Shown here: one piece after another, positions 32,109 to 39,940 of the stretch | Layout: every line of letters starts with the position of its first letter | How positions within the stretch are numbered: the first letter of the stretch is position 1 | From: Bacillus cereus G9842 | GTDB taxonomy: Bacteria; Bacillota; Bacilli; Bacillales; Bacillaceae_G | NCBI RefSeq assembly: GCF_000021305.1 | Contig: NC_011772.1 | Span: 782,001 to 846,000 of the forward strand | Direction of reading: 5' to 3' | Length of the DNA: 64,000 nucleotides | Notes under the pieces: model-generated | Seen by the model: the letters and a program-made list of their open reading frames with translations, nothing else | The model's database searches: none | Told to the model about the DNA's origin: nothing | Position numbers and translations under genes: made by a program

Positions 32109-32453
32109 ATGAAAAATAGAGCTTGGTTATATGTCATATTAACATGTATCTTTGAAATTTTTTGGGTGTTTGGTTTTAATACGGCTAATACTTGGTGGCA
32201 TTGGATTATTATTTTAGGAGTTATCGCTGTTGATTTTCACTTCCTTTCTAAAGCGTGTGAACATCTTGCAACAGGAACTGTATATGCTATTTTCGCTGGA
32301 GCTGGTACGGTAGGTACTTTCTTAATGGATGTATTTCTTTTCGGTGGAAGTTTCAGCGCAGGCAAACTATTCTTCATTCTTATGGTAGTAGCCGGCGTTA
32401 TCGGTTTAAAGTTAGCTGACAATAAAGAAGAAACTGTGGAAGGAGTTGCTTAA
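32109..32453 (+). CDS. SMR-family multidrug efflux subunit (YkkC/YvdR-like)
   Basis: 114 residues with four hydrophobic helices and the essential membrane Glu in helix 1 (CIFEIFWVFGF). Start at 32109 has AGAGGTG upstream. The next SMR gene starts two bases after its stop, and such tandem unequal SMR genes form heteromeric pumps (EbrAB, YkkCD, YvdRS). The operon is preceded by two operators and followed by its TetR gene, so induction by cationic toxicants or guanidinium-like compounds is likely. Confidence 0.88.
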   Translation: MKNRAWLYVILTCIFEIFWVFGFNTANTWWHWIIILGVIAVDFHFLSKACEHLATGTVYAIFAGAGTVGTFLMDVFLFGGSFSAGKLFFILMVVAGVIGLKLADNKEETVEGVA

Positions 32454-32455
32454 AA

Positions 32456-32770
32456 ATGGGTTGGTTTTTCGTATTTTGTGCTGCAATTAGTGAAATAGTC
32501 GGTGTGATAGGACTTAAAATGTATAGTAAAGATAAGACATTAGCCAATGGTGCGATTTATATAGGTGGGTTTGCTACATCCTTCGCATTTTTGTATACTT
32601 CCTTCTTATTTTTACAAGTAAGTGTCGCATATGCGGTTTGGATTGGTATCGGAACAGCAGGTGCAGTTTTGTTAAACATGTTCTTGTTTGGTGAGTCGAA
32701 AAGTAAAGCGCGTATCATTAGTGTGTTTCTTATTGTATGTGGAGTGACAGGATTAAAGGCACTTTCTTAA
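32456..32770 (+). CDS. SMR-family multidrug efflux subunit (YkkD/YvdS-like)
   Basis: 104 residues, four helices, with Glu in helix 1 (CAAISEIVGVIGLK), the conserved AYAVWIGIGTAGAV segment of helix 3, and GLKAL at the C-terminus. It starts two bases after the first SMR gene, with its ribosome binding site AAGGAG inside that gene. The two proteins likely insert in opposite topologies and act as a heterodimer. Confidence 0.9.
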   Translation: MGWFFVFCAAISEIVGVIGLKMYSKDKTLANGAIYIGGFATSFAFLYTSFLFLQVSVAYAVWIGIGTAGAVLLNMFLFGESKSKARIISVFLIVCGVTGLKALS

Positions 32771-32781
32771 AGATATACTGT

Positions 32782-32812
32782 ATCTCCTAACAAGTCGTTA
32801 GGAGATTTTTAT
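32782..32812 (+). terminator. Terminator of the SMR pair
   Basis: ATCTCCTAAC/GTTAGGAGAT stem followed by T residues. Confidence 0.88.
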
Positions 32813-32860
32813 TATAAAAAGTGCACGATAATTGACAGTACAGCTAGTTATTTTATAAAA

Positions 32861-32877
32861 TGAGTGACAGTCATTCA
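32861..32877. promoter_or_regulatory. TetR operator 3 (autoregulatory)
   Basis: TGAGTGACAGTCATTCA, the same 17-bp class with one unmatched pair, 22 bases before the TetR gene. Confidence 0.78.
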
Positions 32878-32899
32878 ATACGCGTGTGAAAGGGTTTAG

Positions 32900-33478
32900 A
32901 TGATGAATAAAAAAGAGAAAATTGTCTATGCAGCTATTGAAGTGTTTCAGGAAAAGGGCGTCGAAAAAACGAAGATTTCTGATATCGTGAAATTAGCTGG
33001 CATTGCGCAAGGAACTTTCTATTTATATTTTCCTTCTAAGCTATCTGTTATGCCTGCAATAGCAGAAGTGATGGTTGAAAAGATGATACTTGCAGTGAAA
33101 GAAAAAGTACAAAAAGATGTACCTTTTTCAAATAAAGTGGCACAAGTAATCGATGCGGTGTTTCACTTTATAGAGGAATATCGTGAAATACAAGCTTTAA
33201 TGTATGCAGGTCTTGCATCTACGGAACATATAAAAGAATGGGAAGCTGTGTATGAGCCTCTTTATATGTGGCTAAGTGAATTTTTAAGTGGGGCGAAAGA
33301 AGCCGGTGAAATTCGTGATTCAGTTCACGCAGAGCGAACAGCGAAGTTATTTATTGCTCTTGTTGAATCAGCAGCGGAACAAGTTTATTTATATGATCAT
33401 AAAGATGATGAGCAGGTCGAGCTACAAAAGGCAGAAGTACTAGATTTTTTAACACATGCACTACATATAAAGAAATAG
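32900..33478 (+). CDS. TetR family transcriptional regulator
   Basis: 192 residues. The amino-terminal helix-turn-helix (AIEVFQEKGVEKTKISDIVKLAGIAQGTFYLYFPSK) is typical, with a C-terminal all-helical ligand domain. Two adjacent ATGs are possible (32900 and 32903). Its operon position between the SMR pump and the MFS pump, and four matching palindromes before all three units, indicate that it represses both pumps and itself. Resembles YvdT, the TetR protein next to B. subtilis yvdRS. Confidence 0.9.
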   Translation: MMNKKEKIVYAAIEVFQEKGVEKTKISDIVKLAGIAQGTFYLYFPSKLSVMPAIAEVMVEKMILAVKEKVQKDVPFSNKVAQVIDAVFHFIEEYREIQALMYAGLASTEHIKEWEAVYEPLYMWLSEFLSGAKEAGEIRDSVHAERTAKLFIALVESAAEQVYLYDHKDDEQVELQKAEVLDFLTHALHIKK

Positions 33479-33523
33479 TGAGATGAACCTGTCTGAAAAG
33501 GTAGGTTTATTTTTGAGGGGAAA

Positions 33524-33540
33524 TGAATGATAGTCATTCA
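33524..33540. promoter_or_regulatory. TetR operator 4 ahead of the MFS pump
   Basis: TGAATGATAGTCATTCA, a perfect 17-bp palindrome of the same class, at the start of a 150-base leader of the MFS gene. Confidence 0.8.
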
Positions 33541-33582
33541 CCTAATATTTATGTATGTGTGGAAGGATAGAGTGAAATTCTA

Positions 33583-33612
33583 ATGAGTGGAGGCATCTCT
33601 ACTCATGATTAG
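33583..33612 (+). CDS. Possible 9-residue leader peptide before the MFS pump
   Basis: ATG-TAG frame encoding MSGGISTHD fully contained in a hairpin (CTAATGAGTGGAG/CTCTACTCATGATTAG-type pairing). The upstream ribosome binding site is weak (AAGGA, 20 bases away). Speculative; listed because the leader is long and structured. Confidence 0.25.
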   Translation: MSGGISTHD

Positions 33613-33690
33613 CCCACAAATAGCAGGATAAAGAAAAAGCTTCTTGGGCATTATTTTTTGAGAGGAGCTTACGGGAAGAGGTGTTAAAAA

Positions 33691-34893
33691 GTGAAGAAAC
33701 CGATAAAAGAACAAAAGATGGTATTGGTCATTCTTTTGAGTAATATATTTATCGCTTTTTTAGGGATTGGATTAATCATTCCGGTTATGCCGTCCTTTAT
33801 GAATGATATGGGTTTAACAGGGAAGACGATGGGATATCTCGTTGCAGTGTTTGCAATGGCCCAGCTCATTACTTCACCTATTACAGGCCGATGGGTTGAC
33901 CTTTACGGTAGGAAGAAAATGATCATCATTGGATTATTTATTTTTGGTGTTTCAGAACTTCTTTTTGGATTAGGAAAAGATGTATGGATGCTTTATGTAG
34001 CAAGGGTATTAGGCGGAATTAGTGCTGCGTTTATTATGCCTGGTGTTACGGCATATGTTGCGGATATTACATCTATTCAGGAACGTCCAAAGGCGATGGG
34101 ATACTTATCTGCGGCTATTAGTACTGGATTCATTATAGGGCCTGGAATCGGCGGATTTATTGCAGAATACGGTATACGTGTGCCGTTTTTCGTTGCAGCA
34201 GTAATTGCTTTTATAGCATGTGTGATTTCGATCTTTATTTTAAAAGAACCGTTAACGAAAGAAGAACTTGCAGAGATTTCTTCTAATACGAAAGAATCAA
34301 GTTTTATTGGTGATTTAAAGAAATCATTACATCCAATGTATGCAATTGCATTTATTATTGTATTTGTACTCGCATTCGGATTATCAGCGTATGAAACAGT
34401 GTTTAGCTTGTTCTCTGATCATAAATTTGGTTTCTCGCCGAAAGATATTGCAGCGATTATTACAATTAGTTCAATCTTTGGGGTAGTTGTACAGGTATTT
34501 ATGTTTGGCAAATTGGTAGACATGTTCGGTGAGAAAGTATTAATCCAAATATGTTTAATTGTAGGGGCAGTATTAGCATTCGTCTCGACTGTAGTCTTTA
34601 ATTATTGGATTGTACTTCTCGTTACTTGCTTCATTTTCTTAGCATTTGATTTACTTCGTCCAGCTTTAACGACGTTTTTATCAAAAGCAGCTGGAAAAGA
34701 GCAAGGATTCGTTGCTGGTATGAACTCGACTTATACGAGTTTAGGAAATATCGCAGGACCAGCGATGGGCGGAATATTATTTGATATGAATATTCATTAT
34801 CCATATGCATTTTCAGGCGTTGTTTTAATAGTTGGTCTCGGCATTACATTTATGTGGAGAGAGAAACAGTTGGCTGAAAGTTTTGCGAAGTAA
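33691..34893 (+). CDS. MFS multidrug efflux transporter (NorA/Bmr-like)
   Basis: 400 residues with twelve helices. MFS motif A (GRWVDLYGRKKMIIIG, residues 68-83) and motif C-like Gly-rich sequence in helix 5 (GFIIGPGIGGFIAEYG) mark a DHA1 drug:H+ antiporter. GTG start after AAGAGGTG. Preceded by operator 4 and a long leader with hairpins. Together with the SMR pair it forms a TetR-regulated efflux module. Terminated strongly downstream. Confidence 0.92.
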   Translation: MKKPIKEQKMVLVILLSNIFIAFLGIGLIIPVMPSFMNDMGLTGKTMGYLVAVFAMAQLITSPITGRWVDLYGRKKMIIIGLFIFGVSELLFGLGKDVWMLYVARVLGGISAAFIMPGVTAYVADITSIQERPKAMGYLSAAISTGFIIGPGIGGFIAEYGIRVPFFVAAVIAFIACVISIFILKEPLTKEELAEISSNTKESSFIGDLKKSLHPMYAIAFIIVFVLAFGLSAYETVFSLFSDHKFGFSPKDIAAIITISSIFGVVVQVFMFGKLVDMFGEKVLIQICLIVGAVLAFVSTVVFNYWIVLLVTCFIFLAFDLLRPALTTFLSKAAGKEQGFVAGMNSTYTSLGNIAGPAMGGILFDMNIHYPYAFSGVVLIVGLGITFMWREKQLAESFAK

Positions 34894-34894
34894 T

Positions 34895-34925
34895 AAAACC
34901 CCTTACGACGGTAAGGGGTTTTTGT
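34895..34925 (+). terminator. Terminator of the MFS gene
   Basis: AAAACCCCTTAC/GTAAGGGGTTTT stem with a GACG loop and T tail. Confidence 0.9.
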
Positions 34926-34948
34926 TTTATCCTGATTAAAGTTTCATT

Positions 34949-35287
34949 TTATAAACTTAACCCAAACCGTTTTAATTCAATAAAAATCCCCTCTAATTGC
35001 TTTCCTTTATCCGTTAATGTGTACTCTACACGAGGCGGAACTTCTGGATATACTTTTCTCGTTATAATGCCTTGAGACTCTAATTCTTTTAGTCGAAGCG
35101 ATAATGTTTTTGGACTAATACCATCCATTGATTTTTGTAAATCACTAAAGCGTAATGTTCCTTCGATAAGAAGATCACGAATGATTAAAAACGTCCATTT
35201 TGTACTAATTACATCAAGCGTTTTAGCGATGGGACAAGGTATGCCAGGTAAACCTTTCGTTAATTCAACTGGATTTATATCGTTCAT
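34949..35287 (-). CDS. HxlR family redox/stress regulator
   Basis: 112 residues. The winged helix (LDVISTKWTFLIIRDLL, then FSDLQKSMDGISPKTLSLRLKELESQGII) is typical of HxlR/DUF24. A single conserved Cys (IPCPIAKTLD, near residue 18) is at the place used for thiol sensing in YodB, CatR and HypR. Start at 35287 follows GGAGG by 9 bases; the upstream ATG overlaps it. Divergent from a SnoaL-like lipoprotein and an MdaB-type reductase, which it likely represses until quinone or electrophile stress modifies the Cys. Confidence 0.9.
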   Translation of the reverse strand: MNDINPVELTKGLPGIPCPIAKTLDVISTKWTFLIIRDLLIEGTLRFSDLQKSMDGISPKTLSLRLKELESQGIITRKVYPEVPPRVEYTLTDKGKQLEGIFIELKRFGLSL

Positions 35288-35327
35288 GGAACTAGCCTCC
35301 ATAAAATTTTTTTGGATGAATTTGCTT

Positions 35328-35362
35328 TATAGTATCACAAAACTATACTTTTGGTAACTATA
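35328..35362. promoter_or_regulatory. Candidate HxlR operator region
   Basis: TATAGT (35328) and ACTATA (35342) form an 8-base-spaced inverted repeat, and ACTATA recurs at 35357 after GTA. The last copy, GTAACTATA, equals the left half of operator A at 27131. All lie between the divergent start codons. Confidence 0.5.
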
Positions 35363-35456
35363 TGAAAAAAATATCACTACTTCCATAAAGGAAGTTAGTG
35401 CATATACAATAGCAATACGAAACAAAAAGGATTTATATAAGGAGGTGGTGATTTCC

Positions 35457-35996
35457 ATGGGGATAAAAAAGTTATTTGGGTTTCTTAGTTTGTTTGTTAT
35501 TTGTATTGTGCTTGTAGCATGTGGTGTGGAACAAAAAACTGAAGTTCAGTTATTAAAAGAAATGCCAAAGCCAAAAGCAATGACAATTGATCCCTCACTA
35601 AGTAAAAAAGAAGCGACAGAAATGGTTCATGCGGCGCAGCGTTTTTATGCATTTTGGGATACAGGTAAGGAGGAACTTATTCCGCAGACTGTTACTAAAG
35701 ATTTCTTCGATAATACATTGCCGAAAGGGCGACCACAAGGTATTGAAGGATTAAAGTTTGCAGCGCAAAATTTTCGTAAAGTTGTGCCTGATATACATTG
35801 CGAGATTGAAGACTTATTAGTTGTTGGTGATAAAGTAACGGCCCGTCTTTCTTTTACAGGAACGCATAATGGTAAGAAAATTAATTTTTTTGCAATTGAT
35901 ATTTTACATGTGAAAGACGGAAAGATAACAGAAGATTGGCATTTAGAAGATAATCTTACACTACAGCAGCAACTCGGCTTAATAGCTGAAGAGTAG
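35457..35996 (+). CDS. SnoaL-like domain lipoprotein
   Basis: 179 residues. The start at 35457 follows GGAGGTGG; signal peptide with lipobox LVAC (Cys near residue 22) predicts a lipid-anchored extracellular protein. An SnoaL/NTF2-like ester-cyclase-type domain covers about residues 60-170 (QRFYAFWDTGKEELIPQTV, GLKFAAQNFRKVVPDIH, FFAIDILHVKDGKITEDWHL). A lipoprotein SnoaL protein paired with a flavodoxin-like reductase behind an HxlR regulator suggests a detoxification module. Exact reaction unknown. Confidence 0.82.
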   Translation: MGIKKLFGFLSLFVICIVLVACGVEQKTEVQLLKEMPKPKAMTIDPSLSKKEATEMVHAAQRFYAFWDTGKEELIPQTVTKDFFDNTLPKGRPQGIEGLKFAAQNFRKVVPDIHCEIEDLLVVGDKVTARLSFTGTHNGKKINFFAIDILHVKDGKITEDWHLEDNLTLQQQLGLIAEE

Positions 35997-36019
35997 ATCA
36001 TATAAGGGAGAGGAAAGCG

Positions 36020-36568
36020 ATGAAAAATATATTTATTATAAATGGACATGAAAAATACGGTACAAAGGAAGGACGATTAAATAAAACGTTAGTAGATTAT
36101 ATGGTTACTGTATTAGGCGAGAATCATCATGTGAAAACAACAACGATTCAAGATGGTTACAATATTAAAGAAGAACAAGATAAGTTTTTATGGGCTGATG
36201 TTGTGATTTATCAAACGCCGATTTACTGGTTTAGTGTACCGGGCTTATTTAAAACGTATATGGATGAAGTATATGAATACGGTTTGTTCTTTAAAGGTGC
36301 TGATGAATATGGAACAGGTGGTTTATTAAAAGAGAAAGAGTATATGTTCTCTACAACTTGGAATGCACCTGAAAAAGCATTTGGAGATAAGACGAAGTTC
36401 TTTGAAGGAGAAAGTTTAGAATCAGCGCTTAGTCATTTACACCGCGTGCAGAAGTTTCTCGGTATGAGTCCGTTAAAGAGTTTTGCTTGTTATGATGTGG
36501 TGAAGAATCCGGATATAGAGAAGTATTTAGGGAACTTGAAGAATCGTTTAGAAGAAGTCATTCAATAA
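36020..36568 (+). CDS. Flavodoxin-fold NAD(P)H quinone oxidoreductase (MdaB-like)
   Basis: 182 residues. MdaB/YwrO-type features are INGHEKYG at the amino terminus and the P-loop-like FMN/FAD site YQTPIYWFSVPGLFKTYMDEV near residue 68-88. GGSL-type loop is replaced by TTWNAPEKAF near 110. The family reduces quinones by two electrons, avoiding semiquinone radicals. Twenty-three bases after the lipoprotein gene with GAGAGGAAAG upstream, so cotranscribed. The HxlR regulator next door fits induction by quinones. Confidence 0.88.
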   Translation: MKNIFIINGHEKYGTKEGRLNKTLVDYMVTVLGENHHVKTTTIQDGYNIKEEQDKFLWADVVIYQTPIYWFSVPGLFKTYMDEVYEYGLFFKGADEYGTGGLLKEKEYMFSTTWNAPEKAFGDKTKFFEGESLESALSHLHRVQKFLGMSPLKSFACYDVVKNPDIEKYLGNLKNRLEEVIQ

Positions 36569-36570
36569 TT

Positions 36571-36605
36571 AGAGTCATCCCCGTATTTAATGCGGGGATG
36601 ACTCT
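36571..36605 (+). terminator. Strong hairpin after the MdaB-like gene
   Basis: AGAGTCATCCCCG/CGGGGATGACTCT perfect 13-bp stem; no T-run, so a weak terminator or RNA-stabilising hairpin. Confidence 0.6.
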
Positions 36606-36684
36606 ATCCATAACTTCGCAAAATTTGCCCAGCCGAATGAATCAGTTGTTACGTTTTTTTAGGAAGGGTGATATGTTATTCTTT

Positions 36685-36888
36685 TTAAAACGGATCAACT
36701 TCAGCTAAATCAGGATTGCTATTTGGGTTTGTTAATAAGACTTTCAGCTCACCTACTTCAGAGAGCGCAACGAGGATATAACCACTAATAAGGACGACGA
36801 GTCCGATGACCCTTAATGTTTGCAGTGTGATATCACGGCTATTGTTTTCGGAGTTGTCTTGGGGCGTTGAAGGTGGATTGTTATTCAT
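36685..36888 (-). CDS. Small single-helix membrane protein
   Basis: 67 residues from an ATG at 36888 preceded by GGGAG. Hydrophilic Asn/Ser-rich amino terminus, one helix (LRVIGLVVLISGYILVAL, about residues 26-44) and an acidic tail. Not recognised. It lies between two operons on the minus strand. Confidence 0.6.
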   Translation of the reverse strand: MNNNPPSTPQDNSENNSRDITLQTLRVIGLVVLISGYILVALSEVGELKVLLTNPNSNPDLAEVDPF

Positions 36889-37017
36889 AAATAGGGCTCC
36901 CATCTTTTGTATTTATATATGTGCGAAATCATTATTTAACTTATGGATAGGAATTATATAGTCATTTTCACTATATGAGAACTGCCTATGAAAAGTGATA
37001 AGGAATTTTTGGGCGAG

Positions 37018-37173
37018 AAAAGAGGGGAATCCAAAAGATTATTAAAACTGAACTTTTGGATTCCCCTCTTTTTATTTATCTTGCTATTTGTGGTGGTCGG
37101 ATTTTCTGCAAACGACCAGTTGGTGAGGGCTAATGAATCAGTGGGGGGATGAATAAAACCCCACTGATTCATT
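37018..37173. repeat. Palindrome-rich intergenic element, likely a bcr-type repeat
   Basis: Three nested structures occur in about 155 bases: a perfect 20-bp inverted repeat (AAAAGAGGGGAATCCAAAAG at 37018-37037, complement at 37053-37072), a TGGTCG/CGACCA pair near 37095-37120, and a 15-bp repeat AATGAATCAGTGGGG/CCCCACTGATTCATT (37132-37173). This organisation resembles the dispersed bcr intergenic repeats of the B. cereus group. The right hairpin may terminate the katE-yfkM transcript. Confidence 0.5.
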
Positions 37174-37213
37174 ATTTTCATGTAAATAAAAGGAGGTTAG
37201 TTAACCAAAGTAG

Positions 37214-37729
37214 TTATCCTAATATACGCAATGATTCTTTAATAAACGCCGGTATATCTTCTGGTTGTCTACTTGTGACTAGCTGGTTTTGGCATACGAC
37301 AACCTCTGTGTCATGAAAGTTTCCGCCGGCGTTTTTTAAATCGACTTCAATAGATTTATATCCAGTGACATCACGTCCTTCAAGTGTTTGTGCAGTGATG
37401 AGTAGCTGAGGTCCGTGACAAATAGCGAAAACAGGTTTTTTTGCATCCATAAATGCTTTACTAAAGCGAACGAAACGCTCATCTGCACGAAGTATATCTG
37501 GAGAAAATCCACCGGGTATGAAGAGTGCATCAAAGTTTTCTGGAGAAACACCATCAATATTTTTATCAATTACGACTTCGCTTTTTTCTTGTTTACCGTG
37601 TACCGTTTTACCTTTTTCCATTTCAATAGTTGTTAATTCATATCCCTTCTGTTTAAAAGCTTCTACTGGCTCTGTGTATTCTGTGTCCTCGAAATAATCC
37701 GTTATTAAAATAGCAATTTTTTTACTCAT
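37214..37729 (-). CDS. yfkM: DJ-1/PfpI family general stress protein (YfkM-like)
   Basis: 171 residues with the DJ-1/PfpI fold. Nucleophile elbow AICHGPQ (Cys near residue 104) is preceded by the conserved Glu-containing segment ITDYFEDTEYTEPVE. Twenty-three bases after katE on the minus strand with GGAGCGGATTAGA before the ATG. Known in B. subtilis as general stress protein 18 and recorded in the SigB regulon of B. cereus together with katE. Possible roles are protein/methylglyoxal repair or deglycation; not proven. Confidence 0.9.
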   Translation of the reverse strand: MSKKIAILITDYFEDTEYTEPVEAFKQKGYELTTIEMEKGKTVHGKQEKSEVVIDKNIDGVSPENFDALFIPGGFSPDILRADERFVRFSKAFMDAKKPVFAICHGPQLLITAQTLEGRDVTGYKSIEVDLKNAGGNFHDTEVVVCQNQLVTSRQPEDIPAFIKESLRILG

Positions 37730-37752
37730 TCTAATCCGCTCCTTACATTATA

Positions 37753-39750
37753 TTATCGGTTCCAGAATCGTCCTTGGGCAATGCCTTCTATAAATGACTC
37801 AATTGAAGTGTTTGTTAAGTTGTAAACTCCTGCTCCATCCAGTTTAATCTTACTATGGTCCAAAGCATGAGGATTACTAAGAACATGAGCTATCGGTTTA
37901 AAATGTTTAAAAGTAGTTTCTGCAAATTCTAAAACAGGGGGGTGAATGACAGACTCACTACTAAACACTAATACTGCATCAAAAAGGGAGGAGTCTGTTG
38001 TTGTATAAGTATCAGTTACTTTAATGGAATCATTGAACTGATAAATTTTATTATCTATGATGCTATAGTTAATTCGGTGTTGTACAAAAGCTTGAATCCA
38101 TTCGGACAGAAGTGAGACGCTTGGGTCACCATTTAATAGAATTGCAACATTTTTGGAATCAGATTTAAAAATAGTATTGGACATACTTAGTGCAGGTGAT
38201 TTTGCATCTGAATTTACTTCGTGATTTTCCTTAGGTAAAGGAGCTCCAATAATGTTAGCGACTTCTTGTGCTAATTGACGATCGACGTGGTTTAAGAGAG
38301 CAATTACATTTGCCTTCACCATGTCTGATTTACACTTCCCAACTTCAAAGCAAAAAGCTTCTTTTATGTGCTGCTTTTCAATAGGGCTCATACTATTGTA
38401 GAAAAGTTTAGCCTGAGAATAAAAGTTAAGAAAGCTTTTACTGCGACCTCTAATTTTATGCCCATCAATCTTTTCTTGATAATGTTCATATCCTCCTTGT
38501 TCGGCTTGGACGGTTGCAGGTTGATTGTTATTTAATCCATTAGGATGATAGCTTGTTTGACCGCGATGAATCTGCATTTGATGCATACCATCACGTTGAT
38601 TATTATGAAAAGGACATACGGGCTGATTGATAGGGATTTGATGGAAATTAGGGCCCCCTAAACGAGATAATTGTGTATCTGTATAGGAGAATAATCTTCC
38701 TTGCAGAAGAGGGTCATTTGAAAAATCAATACCTGGTACGACATGACCAGGGTGAAAAGCTACCTGCTCTGTTTCAGCAAAGAAGTTATCAACATTTTTG
38801 TTCAATGTCATTTTACCAACTAATTTTACGGGAACTTTTTCTTCTGGCCATAATTTCGTTGGATCTAAAATATCAAAATCAAATTTATGTTCATCTTCTT
38901 CTGGAATTAACTGTAATCCAAGTTCCCATTCAGGATAATCTCCTTTTTCAATTGCTTCGTATAAATCTTGACGATGAAAATCAGGATTTTTCCCAGCAAT
39001 CTTTTGAGCTTCATCCCATACTAATGAATGAACCCCGAGGGTAGGTTTCCAGTGAAACTTTACGAAATGGGCTTTTCCTTCTGCGTTAATGAGTCGAAAT
39101 GTGTGAACTCCAAAACCTTCCATCATTCGTAAACTACGCGGAATAGCTCGGTCGCTCATTTGCCACATGACCATATGAGTGGACTCAGGATTATGCGCAA
39201 CAAAGTCCCAAAAGGTATCGTGAGCGCTAGCTCCTTGAGGAATATCATTATGTGGTTCTGGTTTAACTGCATGGACAAAATCAGGAAATTTAATAGCATC
39301 TTGGATAAAGAATACTGGCATATTATTACCCACTAAATCATAGTTTCCTTCATCTGTATAAAATTTTGTGGCGAATCCGCGTACATCTCTTACTGTGTCG
39401 TTGGATCCTTTAGAACCTTGAACGGTTGAGAACCGTACAAATACAGGTGTTTTCTTTGAAGGATTAGTAAGAAAATCTGCTTTCGTATATGTTTCTAAAG
39501 ATTCATAAAGCTGAAAATAACCATGAGCGCCAACCCCGCGTGCATGAACAATCCTTTCGGGAATTCGTTCGTGATCAAAATGAGTCATTTTCTCGCGAAA
39601 GTGGAAATCCTCCATTAAGGTTGGGCCTCTTAAGCCCATCTTTAAAGAAAATTCATCTTCAGCTATTTTTAACCCTTGATTTGTTGTTAAAGCATGTTTG
39701 CATTGATTGTCAGTAACGTGATGCTTCAATTGTTCCGTTTTTTTATTCAC
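37753..39750 (-). CDS. katE: Catalase KatE (large-subunit, HPII type)
   Basis: 665 residues, the size of clade-2 catalases. The catalase core starts at [16 protein letters not shown] and the active-site His lies in [16 protein letters not shown] (about residue 70). The distal Asn is in [12 protein letters not shown], and the proximal heme Tyr is in [23 protein letters not shown]. The C-terminal 150 residues form a flavodoxin/DJ-1-like domain ([15 protein letters not shown]) typical of large-subunit catalases. GTG start at 39750 with AAGGAGGGG. A SigB promoter lies 30-60 bases upstream. Detoxifies H2O2 during general stress. Confidence 0.95.
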   Translation of the reverse strand: MNKKTEQLKHHVTDNQCKHALTTNQGLKIAEDEFSLKMGLRGPTLMEDFHFREKMTHFDHERIPERIVHARGVGAHGYFQLYESLETYTKADFLTNPSKKTPVFVRFSTVQGSKGSNDTVRDVRGFATKFYTDEGNYDLVGNNMPVFFIQDAIKFPDFVHAVKPEPHNDIPQGASAHDTFWDFVAHNPESTHMVMWQMSDRAIPRSLRMMEGFGVHTFRLINAEGKAHFVKFHWKPTLGVHSLVWDEAQKIAGKNPDFHRQDLYEAIEKGDYPEWELGLQLIPEEDEHKFDFDILDPTKLWPEEKVPVKLVGKMTLNKNVDNFFAETEQVAFHPGHVVPGIDFSNDPLLQGRLFSYTDTQLSRLGGPNFHQIPINQPVCPFHNNQRDGMHQMQIHRGQTSYHPNGLNNNQPATVQAEQGGYEHYQEKIDGHKIRGRSKSFLNFYSQAKLFYNSMSPIEKQHIKEAFCFEVGKCKSDMVKANVIALLNHVDRQLAQEVANIIGAPLPKENHEVNSDAKSPALSMSNTIFKSDSKNVAILLNGDPSVSLLSEWIQAFVQHRINYSIIDNKIYQFNDSIKVTDTYTTTDSSLFDAVLVFSSESVIHPPVLEFAETTFKHFKPIAHVLSNPHALDHSKIKLDGAGVYNLTNTSIESFIEGIAQGRFWNR

Positions 39751-39786
39751 AATATAGGCCCCTCCTTTACTCTGTTAATTTAATAG

Positions 39787-39811
39787 ATACCCTTTTTATT
39801 AGTATGTAAAC
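39787..39811 (-). promoter_or_regulatory. SigB promoter of katE-yfkM
   Basis: Minus-strand GTTTAC (39806-39811), 13-base spacer, GGGTAT (39787-39792): one mismatch from the SigB consensus GTTTAA-N13-GGGTAT. Confidence 0.88.
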
Positions 39812-39885
39812 ATGTATTATCGTTTTTGTATGTAAAAATCATAAAATATCGGTTGTTTCAGTGATTCTTGTTTGAGGAAGCAAAA

Positions 39886-39924
39886 TAAAAAAGCCAAGGA
39901 TAATTTATTTTCTCCTTGGCTTTT
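39886..39924 (-). terminator. Terminator of the EcsB-like gene
   Basis: AAAAGCCAAGGA/TCCTTGGCTTTT stem around a 12-base loop, with A/T runs on both sides. Confidence 0.88.
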
Positions 39925-39940
39925 AAGATATTTCTTTTCG

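Noticed and set aside
36954..37181. A 75-codon minus-strand ORF
   Set aside because: It runs through the palindrome-rich repeat element and lacks a ribosome binding site.
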